From positions 2,046,001-2,110,000 of the forward strand of contig NZ_LLKN01000002.1 of NCBI RefSeq assembly GCF_002900095.1: a stretch of 64,000 nucleotides of DNA. The letters run 5' to 3'. Under the pieces are notes generated by a model. That model saw only the letters and a list, made by a program, of their open reading frames with translations. It was not told the DNA's origin and made no database searches. Source of the stretch: Salegentibacter mishustinae. Lineage in GTDB: Bacteria; Bacteroidota; Bacteroidia; Flavobacteriales; Flavobacteriaceae. Made by a program: the position numbers and the translations under genes. How positions within the stretch are numbered: the stretch's first letter is position 1; every line of letters starts with the position of its first letter. Shown here piece after piece: positions 26,684 to 35,123 of this stretch.

Positions 26684-27370
26684 ATGGCAAAGATATTAAA
26701 CGTTCGTAACCTGGAGAAAAGCTATTCCAGCGGATCAAAAAAACTAAAAGTATTACAGGATATCAACTTTGAAGTTGAAGAACAAAAAACCTTTGCTATT
26801 GTGGGACCTTCGGGAAGTGGAAAAACAACCCTTCTTGGACTTTGCGCCGGTTTAGACAGGCCCGATTCCGGTTCTATTAATTTATGCGGAAGCGAACTGA
26901 GCACGCTGGGAGAAGATAAAAGAGCTCTTCTTCGTAATAAACATATTGGATTTGTATTCCAGGATTTTCAGCTACTCCCTACGCTTACGGCTTTAGAAAA
27001 TGTGGCCGTTCCACTAGAACTGCAAGGCAACAAAGATGCTTCTAAAATTGGAAAAGAATTATTAACAAAAGTAGGATTAGGAGATCGTATTCACCATTAT
27101 CCTTCCCAACTTTCTGGCGGAGAACAGCAACGCGTGGCTTTAGCCAGAGCGTTTTCTACGAGACCTTCGGTTTTATTTGCAGATGAACCTACCGGAAACC
27201 TCGATACTGAAACCGGTGAAAAAGTAGAACAATTACTTTTTGACTTAAATAAAGAAGCAGGAACTACGCTAATTATCGTTACCCACGATCTTGAACTAGC
27301 CGAAAAAACTCAGCATATTCTTAGACTCAAAGGAGGACGAATTGTTGAAAATCAGGTAAAGCACGTATAA
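26684..27370 (+). CDS. ABC transporter ATP-binding protein, YbbA/LolD-like
   Basis: The 228-residue ATPase has Walker A 'GPSGSGKT' (41-48), Q-loop 'FVFQDFQLLPTLTALENV', signature 'LSGGEQQRVALARA' (about 141-154), Walker B 'VLFADEPTGNLD' and the H-loop 'IIVTHD'. It belongs to the MacB/LolD/YbbA group that drives lipid or lipoprotein extraction or mechanotransmission rather than classical transport. Its stop overlaps the start of the permease gene by one base, so the two are translationally coupled and form one transporter. Confidence 0.93.
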   Translation: MAKILNVRNLEKSYSSGSKKLKVLQDINFEVEEQKTFAIVGPSGSGKTTLLGLCAGLDRPDSGSINLCGSELSTLGEDKRALLRNKHIGFVFQDFQLLPTLTALENVAVPLELQGNKDASKIGKELLTKVGLGDRIHHYPSQLSGGEQQRVALARAFSTRPSVLFADEPTGNLDTETGEKVEQLLFDLNKEAGTTLIIVTHDLELAEKTQHILRLKGGRIVENQVKHV

Positions 27371-29919
27371 TGAGCAGCAACAAAACTTTTAAAGCGGACT
27401 TCTCCTGGCTCTTTAAAATGGCATGGCGTGATGGAAAAGCTAGTGGTAAGAAGTTGATGCTTTTTATGGCATCCATCGTATTAGGGATCTCTGCGGTAGT
27501 TTCTATTCAATCTTTTGGAGAAAATTTAAAAGACAATATCTCGCTGCAGTCTAAGGCTTTAATGGGTGCCGATTATAAGATAGACAGTGACAAACTACCC
27601 AATGAACGGGTAATGCAAATTATGGATTCGCTGGGCGGCGCTGAAGCTCAGGAAATCAAATTTGCATCTATGGCTGCTTTTCCTCAAAGCGAAGCCACAA
27701 AATTAATGCAGGTAAGAGGCATAGAAGGCGGGTTTCCTTTTTATGGGGAATTAGAAACTCAGCCTGCAAATGCTGCAAAAAGATATCAGGAAGAAGGAGC
27801 TGCTTTGGTTGATGCAACCGTAATGCTCCATTTAGGAATAAAACCCGGAGATAGCATCAAGATCGGAAAAGTTACTTTACCAATTGCAGGTGCACTTAAT
27901 AAAGTACCCGGTAGCACCGCTATATTTAGTTCGGTAGCACCACCGGTACTTATTCCCTATAGATTTATTGAAGAGTCTGGTCTTGTACAAACCGGAAGCC
28001 GCATAGATTATGAATTCTATTTTACGGCGCCTTCCAATACCGATATGGAAAAACTGGATGAAACTCTGGATCCCATTCTTGATACTGAAGAGGCCGATTT
28101 AGATACACATACTTCTACCAGCGACAGGCTGGGAAGACGATACGAAAATTTCGGTAAATTTCTTAACCTGGTGGCCTTTATTGCTTTGCTATTGGGTTGT
28201 GTAGGGATTGCAAGTGCCATTCATATCTATATTAAAGAGAAGTTACGTGCCGTAGCCGTTTTAAAATGTTTGGGCGCGAGTAGAAAACAAACTTTTCTAA
28301 TCTACCTTATCCAGGTAGCGTTTATGGGCTTAATTGGAGGGATTATAGGAACCGCCCTCGGGTTGGTTCTTCAGCAATTGTTTCCCTGGCTTTTGGAAGG
28401 CTTACTTCCTGTAGATGTACAAATCAGTTTTTCCTTACCGGTAATTTTAATGGGAATTTTACTGGGTATTTTAATGTCGGTTTTATTTGCTCTTTACCCT
28501 TTAATCGGGACGCTTTATATCTCTCCTTTACAGGCATTGCGAGTAATAAAAGAAGAAACTAAAAAATCGCGAAAGGCAATTATACTCGTTTCTCTGGGCA
28601 TTTTTCTATTCATCTTTTTGTTTTCACTTTGGTTATTAGAAGACTGGAGATATTCTTTGGCTTTTGTAGGTGGAATTATAGTCACTTTCTCTATCCTGGC
28701 GGGAGTAGCTTACTTGTTTATGCAAGCACTGCGAAAATATTTCCCCCATAATTGGGGATTTGTAGCCAGACAAAGTTTACTAAACCTTTTTAGACCGCAA
28801 AATCAAACACTCACCCTTGTACTGGCTATTGGAGTGGGTACTTTTTTAATAAGTACGCTATATTTTAGTAAAGATCTTTTACTGGCCCAGGCTTCTATAG
28901 AATCCCAGGCCAATAGCCCAAATATGATTCTTTTAGACGTGCAAAGTGACCAACAGGAAGCTGTTGCCAAAACTATAAGAACTAACGATTTGCCGGTTTT
29001 GGACAATATTCCTATTGTGACCATGCGAGTACAGAACATAGCAGGGAGACCGGTTAATGAAATAAGAAAAGACACCACTTCCCAAATTAACGGATGGGTT
29101 TTAAATCACGAATTCCGCGTTACTTACCGTGATTCTTTAATTGCTTCTGAAAGTATTGAAAGTGGAGAATGGACGGCTGAAGCGGGTGATATGAGTCCCG
29201 TGCCGATCTCTATAAGTAATAATTTTGCGGAAGATGCTAAAGTTGGTGTTGGCGATGAATTGATCTTCAATGTGCAGGGTGTTCTGCTAAATACGGTTGT
29301 AGGCAGTGTGAGAACAGTTGATTGGTCACGAATGCAATTGAATTTCTCCCTCGTATTTCCAAAAGGTGTACTAGAAGATGCGCCACAATTTAATGTATTG
29401 ACAACCAAAGTCCCGGGAGAAGAAAAGTCGGCTCAATTACAGCAAGAACTGGTTAAGGAATTTCCTAATGTATCTATCATAGATCTTCGGCAGGTATTAA
29501 GTGTTATAGAAGAGATTTTAGGAAGAATTTCATGGATCATTAATTTTATGGCATTTTTCAGTATTCTCACCGGAGTTATTGTTTTGTTAGGCGCCATAAG
29601 AACCAGTAAATATCAGCGAATAAGAGAAAGCGTTCTGCTGCGCACACTTGGTGCAAAAGGAAAACAAATATTAAATATTAATGCTTTAGAATATATTTAT
29701 TTAGGAGTACTTGGAGGTCTTTCTGGCGTTTTATTATCATTAATCAGTAGTCAATTACTGGCCTGGTTGGTTTTTGAATCACCGTTTACGCCATCCCTAA
29801 TTCCTTTTTTAGTTTTATTTCCGGGCATCGTACTGTTAGTTCTAATTATTGGACTAAGCAATAGTTTAAGTGTAATAAGAAAACCACCATTAGAAGTTCT
29901 ACGCAAAGAAGTGACATAA
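27370..29919 (+). CDS. FtsX-like ABC transporter permease, YbbP-like
   Basis: The 849-residue protein has two FtsX-like domains, the arrangement of YbbP: an N-terminal helix (about 27-43), a large periplasmic domain, then helices near 265-300, 310-345 and 355-395, a further pair near 400-460, a second periplasmic domain, and final helices around 720-840. The cytoplasmic motif 'VAVLKCLGASRKQ' (about 295-307) recurs as 'LLRTLGAKGKQ' (about 756-766). With the upstream ATPase it probably acts on lipids or envelope proteins with help from the divergent TesA-like esterase; this is inferred from gene context only. Confidence 0.9.
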   Translation: MSSNKTFKADFSWLFKMAWRDGKASGKKLMLFMASIVLGISAVVSIQSFGENLKDNISLQSKALMGADYKIDSDKLPNERVMQIMDSLGGAEAQEIKFASMAAFPQSEATKLMQVRGIEGGFPFYGELETQPANAAKRYQEEGAALVDATVMLHLGIKPGDSIKIGKVTLPIAGALNKVPGSTAIFSSVAPPVLIPYRFIEESGLVQTGSRIDYEFYFTAPSNTDMEKLDETLDPILDTEEADLDTHTSTSDRLGRRYENFGKFLNLVAFIALLLGCVGIASAIHIYIKEKLRAVAVLKCLGASRKQTFLIYLIQVAFMGLIGGIIGTALGLVLQQLFPWLLEGLLPVDVQISFSLPVILMGILLGILMSVLFALYPLIGTLYISPLQALRVIKEETKKSRKAIILVSLGIFLFIFLFSLWLLEDWRYSLAFVGGIIVTFSILAGVAYLFMQALRKYFPHNWGFVARQSLLNLFRPQNQTLTLVLAIGVGTFLISTLYFSKDLLLAQASIESQANSPNMILLDVQSDQQEAVAKTIRTNDLPVLDNIPIVTMRVQNIAGRPVNEIRKDTTSQINGWVLNHEFRVTYRDSLIASESIESGEWTAEAGDMSPVPISISNNFAEDAKVGVGDELIFNVQGVLLNTVVGSVRTVDWSRMQLNFSLVFPKGVLEDAPQFNVLTTKVPGEEKSAQLQQELVKEFPNVSIIDLRQVLSVIEEILGRISWIINFMAFFSILTGVIVLLGAIRTSKYQRIRESVLLRTLGAKGKQILNINALEYIYLGVLGGLSGVLLSLISSQLLAWLVFESPFTPSLIPFLVLFPGIVLLVLIIGLSNSLSVIRKPPLEVLRKEVT

Positions 29920-29966
29920 AATAAGTAACTTTATCTAAAAGGATTACGAATTAAAATCAGTTTAAA

Positions 29967-30560
29967 ATGAAAAATGCAATTTATAGCTTAATGATTCTGG
30001 CTTTTAGTTTTAACGGAATATCTCAGGAAAAATATCTTTCTGAAGAAACTCAGATAAAAATGGCAAGCATGGCTGCACCCGAAGAAGATAGGGATTCCGT
30101 TACAGTTTATGGCTATAATAAAGAAGGTAAAGTAGTTCTACTGAAAGAAGGCACCAATAACCTTGTTTGCATTGCTGACGATCCTAATATGAATGGTATT
30201 TCGGTAAGTTGTTATAATAAAAAACTTGAGCCCTTTATGTCCCGCGGAAGGGAATTGAAAGCTGAAGGTAAAGATATGATGGAAACCCGTGCAGTTCGCA
30301 AACAGGAAGTTGAAAGCGGAAAATTAAAAATGCCCGATGCCCCCAGTATGACCTATATTCTTTCAGGTAAAGAAGCAAACTTAAATCGCGAAACAGGAGA
30401 GCTTAAAGATGCAAAATTGCGATATGTAATTTATATGCCCTATGCTACCACTGAGGAAACAGGGCTTCCCGACAAACCGCATACTCCCGGAATGCCCTGG
30501 CTTATGGATCCAGGCACACACCGTGCACATATCATGATTACTCCGGCTGATAAGAATTAG
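29967..30560 (+). CDS. secreted protein of unknown function
   Basis: The 197-residue protein has a short signal peptide (about 1-19, ending 'FNGISQ') and a soluble domain without transmembrane helices. I do not recognise the family. Visible features are 'SVTVYGYNKEGKVVLLKEGTNN' near 44-65, two Cys (in 'LVCIADD' and 'VSCYNK', about 15 apart) that could form a disulfide, and a C-terminus with 'DPGTHRAHIMI'. It lies 47 bp after the permease gene on the same strand, perhaps in its operon, and converges on the MFS gene with only 16 bp between stops. Confidence 0.65.
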   Translation: MKNAIYSLMILAFSFNGISQEKYLSEETQIKMASMAAPEEDRDSVTVYGYNKEGKVVLLKEGTNNLVCIADDPNMNGISVSCYNKKLEPFMSRGRELKAEGKDMMETRAVRKQEVESGKLKMPDAPSMTYILSGKEANLNRETGELKDAKLRYVIYMPYATTEETGLPDKPHTPGMPWLMDPGTHRAHIMITPADKN

Positions 30561-30576
30561 ACTTTTTTTATTCCAG

Positions 30577-31725
30577 TTATTCCTGAATATTCTCTTTTTT
30601 CTGTTTAAAGAAAAGCTGGGAAATAGGAATTAGCATTAATGCTGAAGTAAAAAAGAGGATAAAAGATATTTTTAAATTAAAAATATGGGCAAGGTATCCC
30701 ACAAGTGGCGGCCCTAAAAGCATTCCTACAATAGCATAGGTAGTAATTATAGAAATAGCCATTCCCGGGGAATATTTCGTTGAAGAGCCCGCAAGAAGAA
30801 AGGTCATTGGAATTACAGCCGCCACTCCAATGCCTACTAAACAAAACCCGATTATTGCCGGCCAAAAATAAGGAAACACTATCATAAGTAAAACCCCTAA
30901 ACATACCAGGGAAGCACTTATAATGTAATTTCTTTCCATACCTATTCTTTCCACAATTCTATCTGAAAAGAAACGGGAAAGGGCCATAAAAACCATAAAG
31001 ATCAAGTACCCCAACGTAAAAACATCTTCATTTACCACTTCTTTAAAATAGACACCACTCCAATCAAACATTCCGCCCTCGGTAATTGCGGCAAGAAAAA
31101 CTATGAAACCGAGATACATCGTAGGTTTATCTGGTTTTCCTAATCGAAGTTTATTTCCCTGCGTAGAACGATCTTTTTTCAGCAAAAATGAAAAAGCGGT
31201 AGAGGCTAGTATAAGCGTGAAAATAGCTACCGCCGGCAGATGCTGGTAAATAGGAATATTTAATTTTACGAGTAAGGTAGAAAGTGCAACCCCCAGAAGA
31301 CCGCCGGTACTCCAAAGCCCGTGAAAAGAACCAATAATCTTCCTTTTAAAAGCTTTTTGTAATGTTATGGATTGCGTATTCATCGCGATATTGAAAATTC
31401 GCATGGAAAAAGCGAAACAAAAGATCCCAACTATAAGTAAAATAAGATTATCGGCTATTCCAATAAGACATAGCGATGCAGCTAGAAGTATAAAAGAAAC
31501 AATTAGAGGATGTCTACTTTCAAAACGGGAAACTAACCACCCTGAAACCGGAAGTCCAATTAAGGAGCTTATAGGCATCACCATCAGCAAGTTTCCTAAT
31601 TCTGCTTCATTTAGATCAAAAGCCATTTTGATGTTGGGAATTCGCGAAGCCCAGGTAGAAAAGCAAAACCCCGATAAGAAAAAGTAGGTGCTTAAAGCAA
31701 TTCGTTGTTGCGTTTCAGTCTTCAT
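30577..31725 (-). CDS. MFS transporter
   Basis: The protein of 382 residues from ATG 31725 (an in-frame TTG two codons upstream is possible) has about twelve transmembrane segments and the major facilitator fold. The first loop motif 'GNLLMVMPISSLIGLPVSGWLVSRF' (about 44-68) and the half-repeat 'LSRFFSDRIVERIG' (about 250-263) are typical. It resembles the sugar or FucP/YbjJ-like branch, but the substrate cannot be called. It follows the MATE gene by about 30 bp on the same strand and is probably cotranscribed, suggesting an export function. Confidence 0.85.
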   Translation of the reverse strand: MKTETQQRIALSTYFFLSGFCFSTWASRIPNIKMAFDLNEAELGNLLMVMPISSLIGLPVSGWLVSRFESRHPLIVSFILLAASLCLIGIADNLILLIVGIFCFAFSMRIFNIAMNTQSITLQKAFKRKIIGSFHGLWSTGGLLGVALSTLLVKLNIPIYQHLPAVAIFTLILASTAFSFLLKKDRSTQGNKLRLGKPDKPTMYLGFIVFLAAITEGGMFDWSGVYFKEVVNEDVFTLGYLIFMVFMALSRFFSDRIVERIGMERNYIISASLVCLGVLLMIVFPYFWPAIIGFCLVGIGVAAVIPMTFLLAGSSTKYSPGMAISIITTYAIVGMLLGPPLVGYLAHIFNLKISFILFFTSALMLIPISQLFFKQKKENIQE

Positions 31726-31759
31726 TTTCAAAACTTTCAGATCGTAAAATTGCTAATTA

Positions 31760-33151
31760 TTAAAGTTGACGATGTCGATACCGAATAGTTCTTAGCTTCC
31801 AATAACCCATTTTATAATATGCAAAAGCTACAATTGCAGCAATAAGATTAGAAATAGGAAAAGCCCACCATATACCTTCAAAAGAAAGATCGGTATTATT
31901 AGATAAAACAAAGGCAGTGGGAAAACGAATAATCCAAAGGGCAAAAACTGAAATTAGCAAAGAAGCTTTTGTAAATCCGGCGCCATTAAAAACTCCATTT
32001 AAAACCTGTTGCACTCCCAGCACACCAAAACTGGGTGCCATAATTTTTATAAATAAAGACCCGTCTCTAATCACGCTGGGATCGTTGGGAACAAAAAAGG
32101 CTGTAATGGGTTCGGCAAAAGCAAATAACAGAAGCCCTACCGCGGTTAATCCAAAGAAAGCGATCTTAGTACTTAAGTTTCCAATTCTTTCGGCACGCTT
32201 TATTTTGCCTGCACCAATATTCTGACCCACCAGGGTGGTGGTAGCCATAGCAAAACCAAGAGCTGGAACTACTATAAGGCTTAAAATCCTACTTCCAATT
32301 CCGTAGGCCGCCACAACTTCACTCCCAAAACTGGTTACCAGCATCACCATAACCGTCATTCCCGCTGCCCTGGTAGACATCTCTATACTGGAAGGAATAC
32401 CAATCTTAAACATTTTTCTTGTCCAGGGAAAATCGAATTTCATCCTGCTGAAATTTATTTTAATTCCTTTATTTCCTCTAAAAAGAATAACTAAGCCGGT
32501 TAGAGCAGATAATCCCTGGGTAATAACACTGGCAACCGCAGCTCCTGCAACTCCAAATCCCGGGATAGGTCCAAGACCAAAAATAAAAAGTGGATCTAAT
32601 ATCAAGTTCAAAAAAACAGTTGCCAAAACTATATACATTGGCAGCAGTACATTTCCAATACCTCGCATTAAAGACTGAAATACATAAAACATAAACAGGA
32701 AAATGAAGCCGAAGGAGGAAACCTGAAAATAGCTTACCGAATCACTTAAAATTTCAGGACCCGCCCCAATTAGTTTCATTAGAGGTTTTGAAGAAAAGTA
32801 ACCCACAATAGCCAGCAAAACCGAGATAAAAAAGATCACGAAAACAGTTTGTGAAGAGCTATAATTTACCTGGTCCTGGTTTTCTGCTCCTTTATATTGT
32901 GAAACTATTACAGTTCCTGCAAGCGTTAACCCGGCACCAAGCGAAAGAATTAGAAAAAGAATAGGAAAACTTATACTTACTGCCGCAACCGCATTAGCCC
33001 CTAACCTACCCAACCAAAAAGTATCTATTAACTGGTAGGCAGTTTGTAGAATATTAGCCAGGATTATTGGCCAGGCCAAATTAGCCAGAGAGCTAAAAAT
33101 CTTCCCTTCGGTATATTTTATGGGCTGTTTTTTCTTTCGCAATTTCTTCAA
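31760..33151 (-). CDS. MATE family efflux transporter
   Basis: The 463-residue protein has twelve predicted helices in two similar halves, the MATE (NorM/DinF) fold. Typical blocks are 'LAWPIILANILQTAYQLIDTFWLGRLGANAVAAVSIS' spread over about 28-64 and its second-half counterpart 'IGIPSSIEMSTRAAGMTVMVML' near 248-269. Members export cationic drugs or metabolites in exchange for Na+ or H+. Translation seems to start at TTG, as no nearby ATG exists in frame. It is upstream of the MFS gene in a probable two-gene operon. Confidence 0.9.
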   Translation of the reverse strand: MKKLRKKKQPIKYTEGKIFSSLANLAWPIILANILQTAYQLIDTFWLGRLGANAVAAVSISFPILFLILSLGAGLTLAGTVIVSQYKGAENQDQVNYSSSQTVFVIFFISVLLAIVGYFSSKPLMKLIGAGPEILSDSVSYFQVSSFGFIFLFMFYVFQSLMRGIGNVLLPMYIVLATVFLNLILDPLFIFGLGPIPGFGVAGAAVASVITQGLSALTGLVILFRGNKGIKINFSRMKFDFPWTRKMFKIGIPSSIEMSTRAAGMTVMVMLVTSFGSEVVAAYGIGSRILSLIVVPALGFAMATTTLVGQNIGAGKIKRAERIGNLSTKIAFFGLTAVGLLLFAFAEPITAFFVPNDPSVIRDGSLFIKIMAPSFGVLGVQQVLNGVFNGAGFTKASLLISVFALWIIRFPTAFVLSNNTDLSFEGIWWAFPISNLIAAIVAFAYYKMGYWKLRTIRYRHRQL

Positions 33152-33364
33152 AATTTAAGCTTTGCAAGTAAAGAAAAATATCTCCTAACTTCGTGTACCA
33201 GCTCACTTTTAACCATTCCTTAAAAGTATTTCATAAAAGTAACAAACACCTGCTATTTTCTATCCGAAATATGTAGTAAACTGATCTTCCTCATAAATAT
33301 TCTAAAGCTTTACTGTTAATTTTACGGCAATATAGAATTACAGAAGATTAAAAATCAAAGAATT

Positions 33365-33586
33365 ATGAAAGCTACTATCGCATTAGAAGAACTTAATTGT
33401 AGAAATTGTATAACATACATTACCCAGAAACTCTCTAAAATTAAGGATATCTATGAAATTTCGGCTGACGAACAAGCGTCAAGAATCTCGTTTATTTATA
33501 AATCTGAAGTTGCTGCTTTGGAGGCGGTGGGAATTATAACTTCATTTCGTAAATTCGACAAAGAAGAAGACCTTAAGATTGCCTAA
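33365..33586 (+). CDS. small HMA-like protein with a CxxC motif
   Basis: The 73-residue protein has a ferredoxin-like pattern similar to heavy-metal-associated domains: a first strand 'KATIALEELNC', CxxC at C12-C15, helix 'ITQKLSKI', strand 'YEISADEQASRISFIY', then a second helix and a final strand. The canonical HMA 'GMTCxxC' is altered to 'ELNCRNC', so copper binding is possible but not certain. It is followed by the racemase gene 18 bp downstream, probably in one transcript. No signal peptide is present; it should be cytosolic. Confidence 0.65.
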   Translation: MKATIALEELNCRNCITYITQKLSKIKDIYEISADEQASRISFIYKSEVAALEAVGIITSFRKFDKEEDLKIA

Positions 33587-33604
33587 TTTCAAAAACAAAA
33601 CAAT

Positions 33605-34288
33605 ATGAATTTACTGGGAATGATTGGAGGCACCTCCTGGCACTCCACTATAGAATATTACCGACTTTTAAATGAGCTGGTAGGTGATAAAATTGGAACG
33701 CAACAAAATCCGCCTTTACTTTTGTACAGCCTAAACGTGAAGTTGATGCGTGAAAACGATTCCGAAAAGATTAAAAATTCATATTTAGAAATTGCTCAGA
33801 AACTGGAAAGTGCAGGCAGCAAAGCAATAATAATTTGCGCCAACACACCACATATGGTCTATGATTTTGTGCAACCAAAAATTAAAGTACCAATACTTCA
33901 TATAGCTGATGCAGTTGCCAGGGAAGCAAAACAAAAATCCTATAAAAAATTAGGGCTTTTAGGAACAAGACCAACAATGCAGGGAGATTTTCTCCAGGGA
34001 AGATTACGGGATAAACACCAAATAGAGACCTTGATCCCGGCCGATAATTTTATTGATGAAACCCACAGGTTTATTTCAGAAGAACTTACCCAGGGAAAAT
34101 TTAGTGATGCGGCGAAGAGTTTCTATTTAGAACAAATGCAATTACTAAAAGAGCGAGGAGCTGAAGCCATTATTTTAGGATGCACTGAACTTCCCATGCT
34201 TATTCAAGAAAAAGATACAGAAATCCCCCTTTTAGATACTACAAAACTACACGCGGAAATGGCTACTGAATTTATCCTTAAAGACTAG
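33605..34288 (+). CDS. aspartate/glutamate racemase family protein
   Basis: The 227-residue protein belongs to the Asp/Glu/hydantoin racemase superfamily. The two catalytic cysteines are C78 in 'IIICANTPHM' and C193 in 'IILGCTELPM', and the start 'GMIGGTSWHSTIEYYRLLNE' is the phosphate-like substrate loop of the aspartate racemase branch (YgeA/RacX type). It could provide D-aspartate or D-glutamate or act on a related amino acid. MurI proper usually differs in these motifs, so I do not call it murI. A strong terminator follows. Confidence 0.88.
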   Translation: MNLLGMIGGTSWHSTIEYYRLLNELVGDKIGTQQNPPLLLYSLNVKLMRENDSEKIKNSYLEIAQKLESAGSKAIIICANTPHMVYDFVQPKIKVPILHIADAVAREAKQKSYKKLGLLGTRPTMQGDFLQGRLRDKHQIETLIPADNFIDETHRFISEELTQGKFSDAAKSFYLEQMQLLKERGAEAIILGCTELPMLIQEKDTEIPLLDTTKLHAEMATEFILKD

Positions 34289-34334
34289 GAACCCTCACAC
34301 ATTAAACTTTCAGCATATTATTAAATTCAATGCC

Positions 34335-34388
34335 AAAAAAAGGCCACAGCCTGGTTTACCCCTACCTAAACCTGCTGTAGCCTTTTTT
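34335..34388 (+). terminator. long intrinsic terminator after the racemase gene
   Basis: AAAAAAGGCCACAGC at 34335-34349 pairs with GCTGTAGCCTTTTTT (one mismatch), and the inner GGTTTA/TAAACC extends the stem. The final T-run suits the plus strand. Confidence 0.8.
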
Positions 34389-34510
34389 GCCCCAAACGAA
34401 ATATTTAACCAAATATATTTATAAGCCAAACTAATCACAATACCTAAATAAGGGTATATTTCATTTTTTTCACTTAAAATCATCTTATTTTAGTTCTTAA
34501 AAATTGAGTT

Positions 34511-35047
34511 ATGAAGAAATCTATCGCAATAGATATGGACGGTGTTCTAGCCGATGTAGAAGCACATTTTATCACCTGGTATGAAAAGGAATACGGGGAA
34601 AGATTCAGCAAAAATGACTTGAAAGGAAAAACCGAAGAAAATGCATTTCCTAAAAAAGGGATGGTAAAAAAGTTTGCTTCAACTAAAGGTTTCTTTAGTA
34701 CGGTTCCTGTTATGGATGGCGCGGTAGAAGCAATAAAAGAACTTCAGAAGAATTACGAGGTCTATATTGTTTCAGCAGCAATGGAATTTCCGCAGAGTTT
34801 AGTAGAAAAACGAAGCTGGTTAAGTGAACATTTCCCTTTTATTCACTGGAAAAACATCATCTTCTGTGGTGATAAAAGCGTGATTGGTACAGATATCATG
34901 ATAGATGATCACCTCAAAAATCTCGATTATTTTAATGGAGAAACGATTATGTTTACCGCCTTTCATAATATAGATTTTGATAATCACACCAGAGCAAATA
35001 ACTGGCGGGAAGTTTTAAAAATTTTAAAATCTTTAGAGAAGTTCTGA
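34511..35047 (+). CDS. 5'(3')-deoxyribonucleotidase-like HAD phosphatase
   Basis: The 178-residue protein is an NT5C-type HAD phosphatase. The nucleophile motif is 'AIDMDGVLAD' (D8, D10) and 'IDDHLKNLDYF' near 132-142 provides the acidic motif IV; 'VYIVSAAMEF' near 78-87 is motif II. Members dephosphorylate deoxynucleoside monophosphates and help balance dNTP pools. The length is typical. It stands alone between two terminators. Confidence 0.85.
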   Translation: MKKSIAIDMDGVLADVEAHFITWYEKEYGERFSKNDLKGKTEENAFPKKGMVKKFASTKGFFSTVPVMDGAVEAIKELQKNYEVYIVSAAMEFPQSLVEKRSWLSEHFPFIHWKNIIFCGDKSVIGTDIMIDDHLKNLDYFNGETIMFTAFHNIDFDNHTRANNWREVLKILKSLEKF

Positions 35048-35065
35048 GTATTAAATCTCTAATAA

Positions 35066-35105
35066 AAAACCCGGGAATTATTACCTGAAATAATTCCCGG
35101 GTTTT
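35066..35105. terminator. bidirectional terminator between the nucleotidase and serB-serA genes
   Basis: A perfect 17-bp stem (arms 35066-35082 and 35089-35105, loop ACCTGA), with A-run and T-run on the two sides, lies between convergent genes. Confidence 0.9.
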
Positions 35106-35123
35106 ATTTTCAAAATAAGTTTC

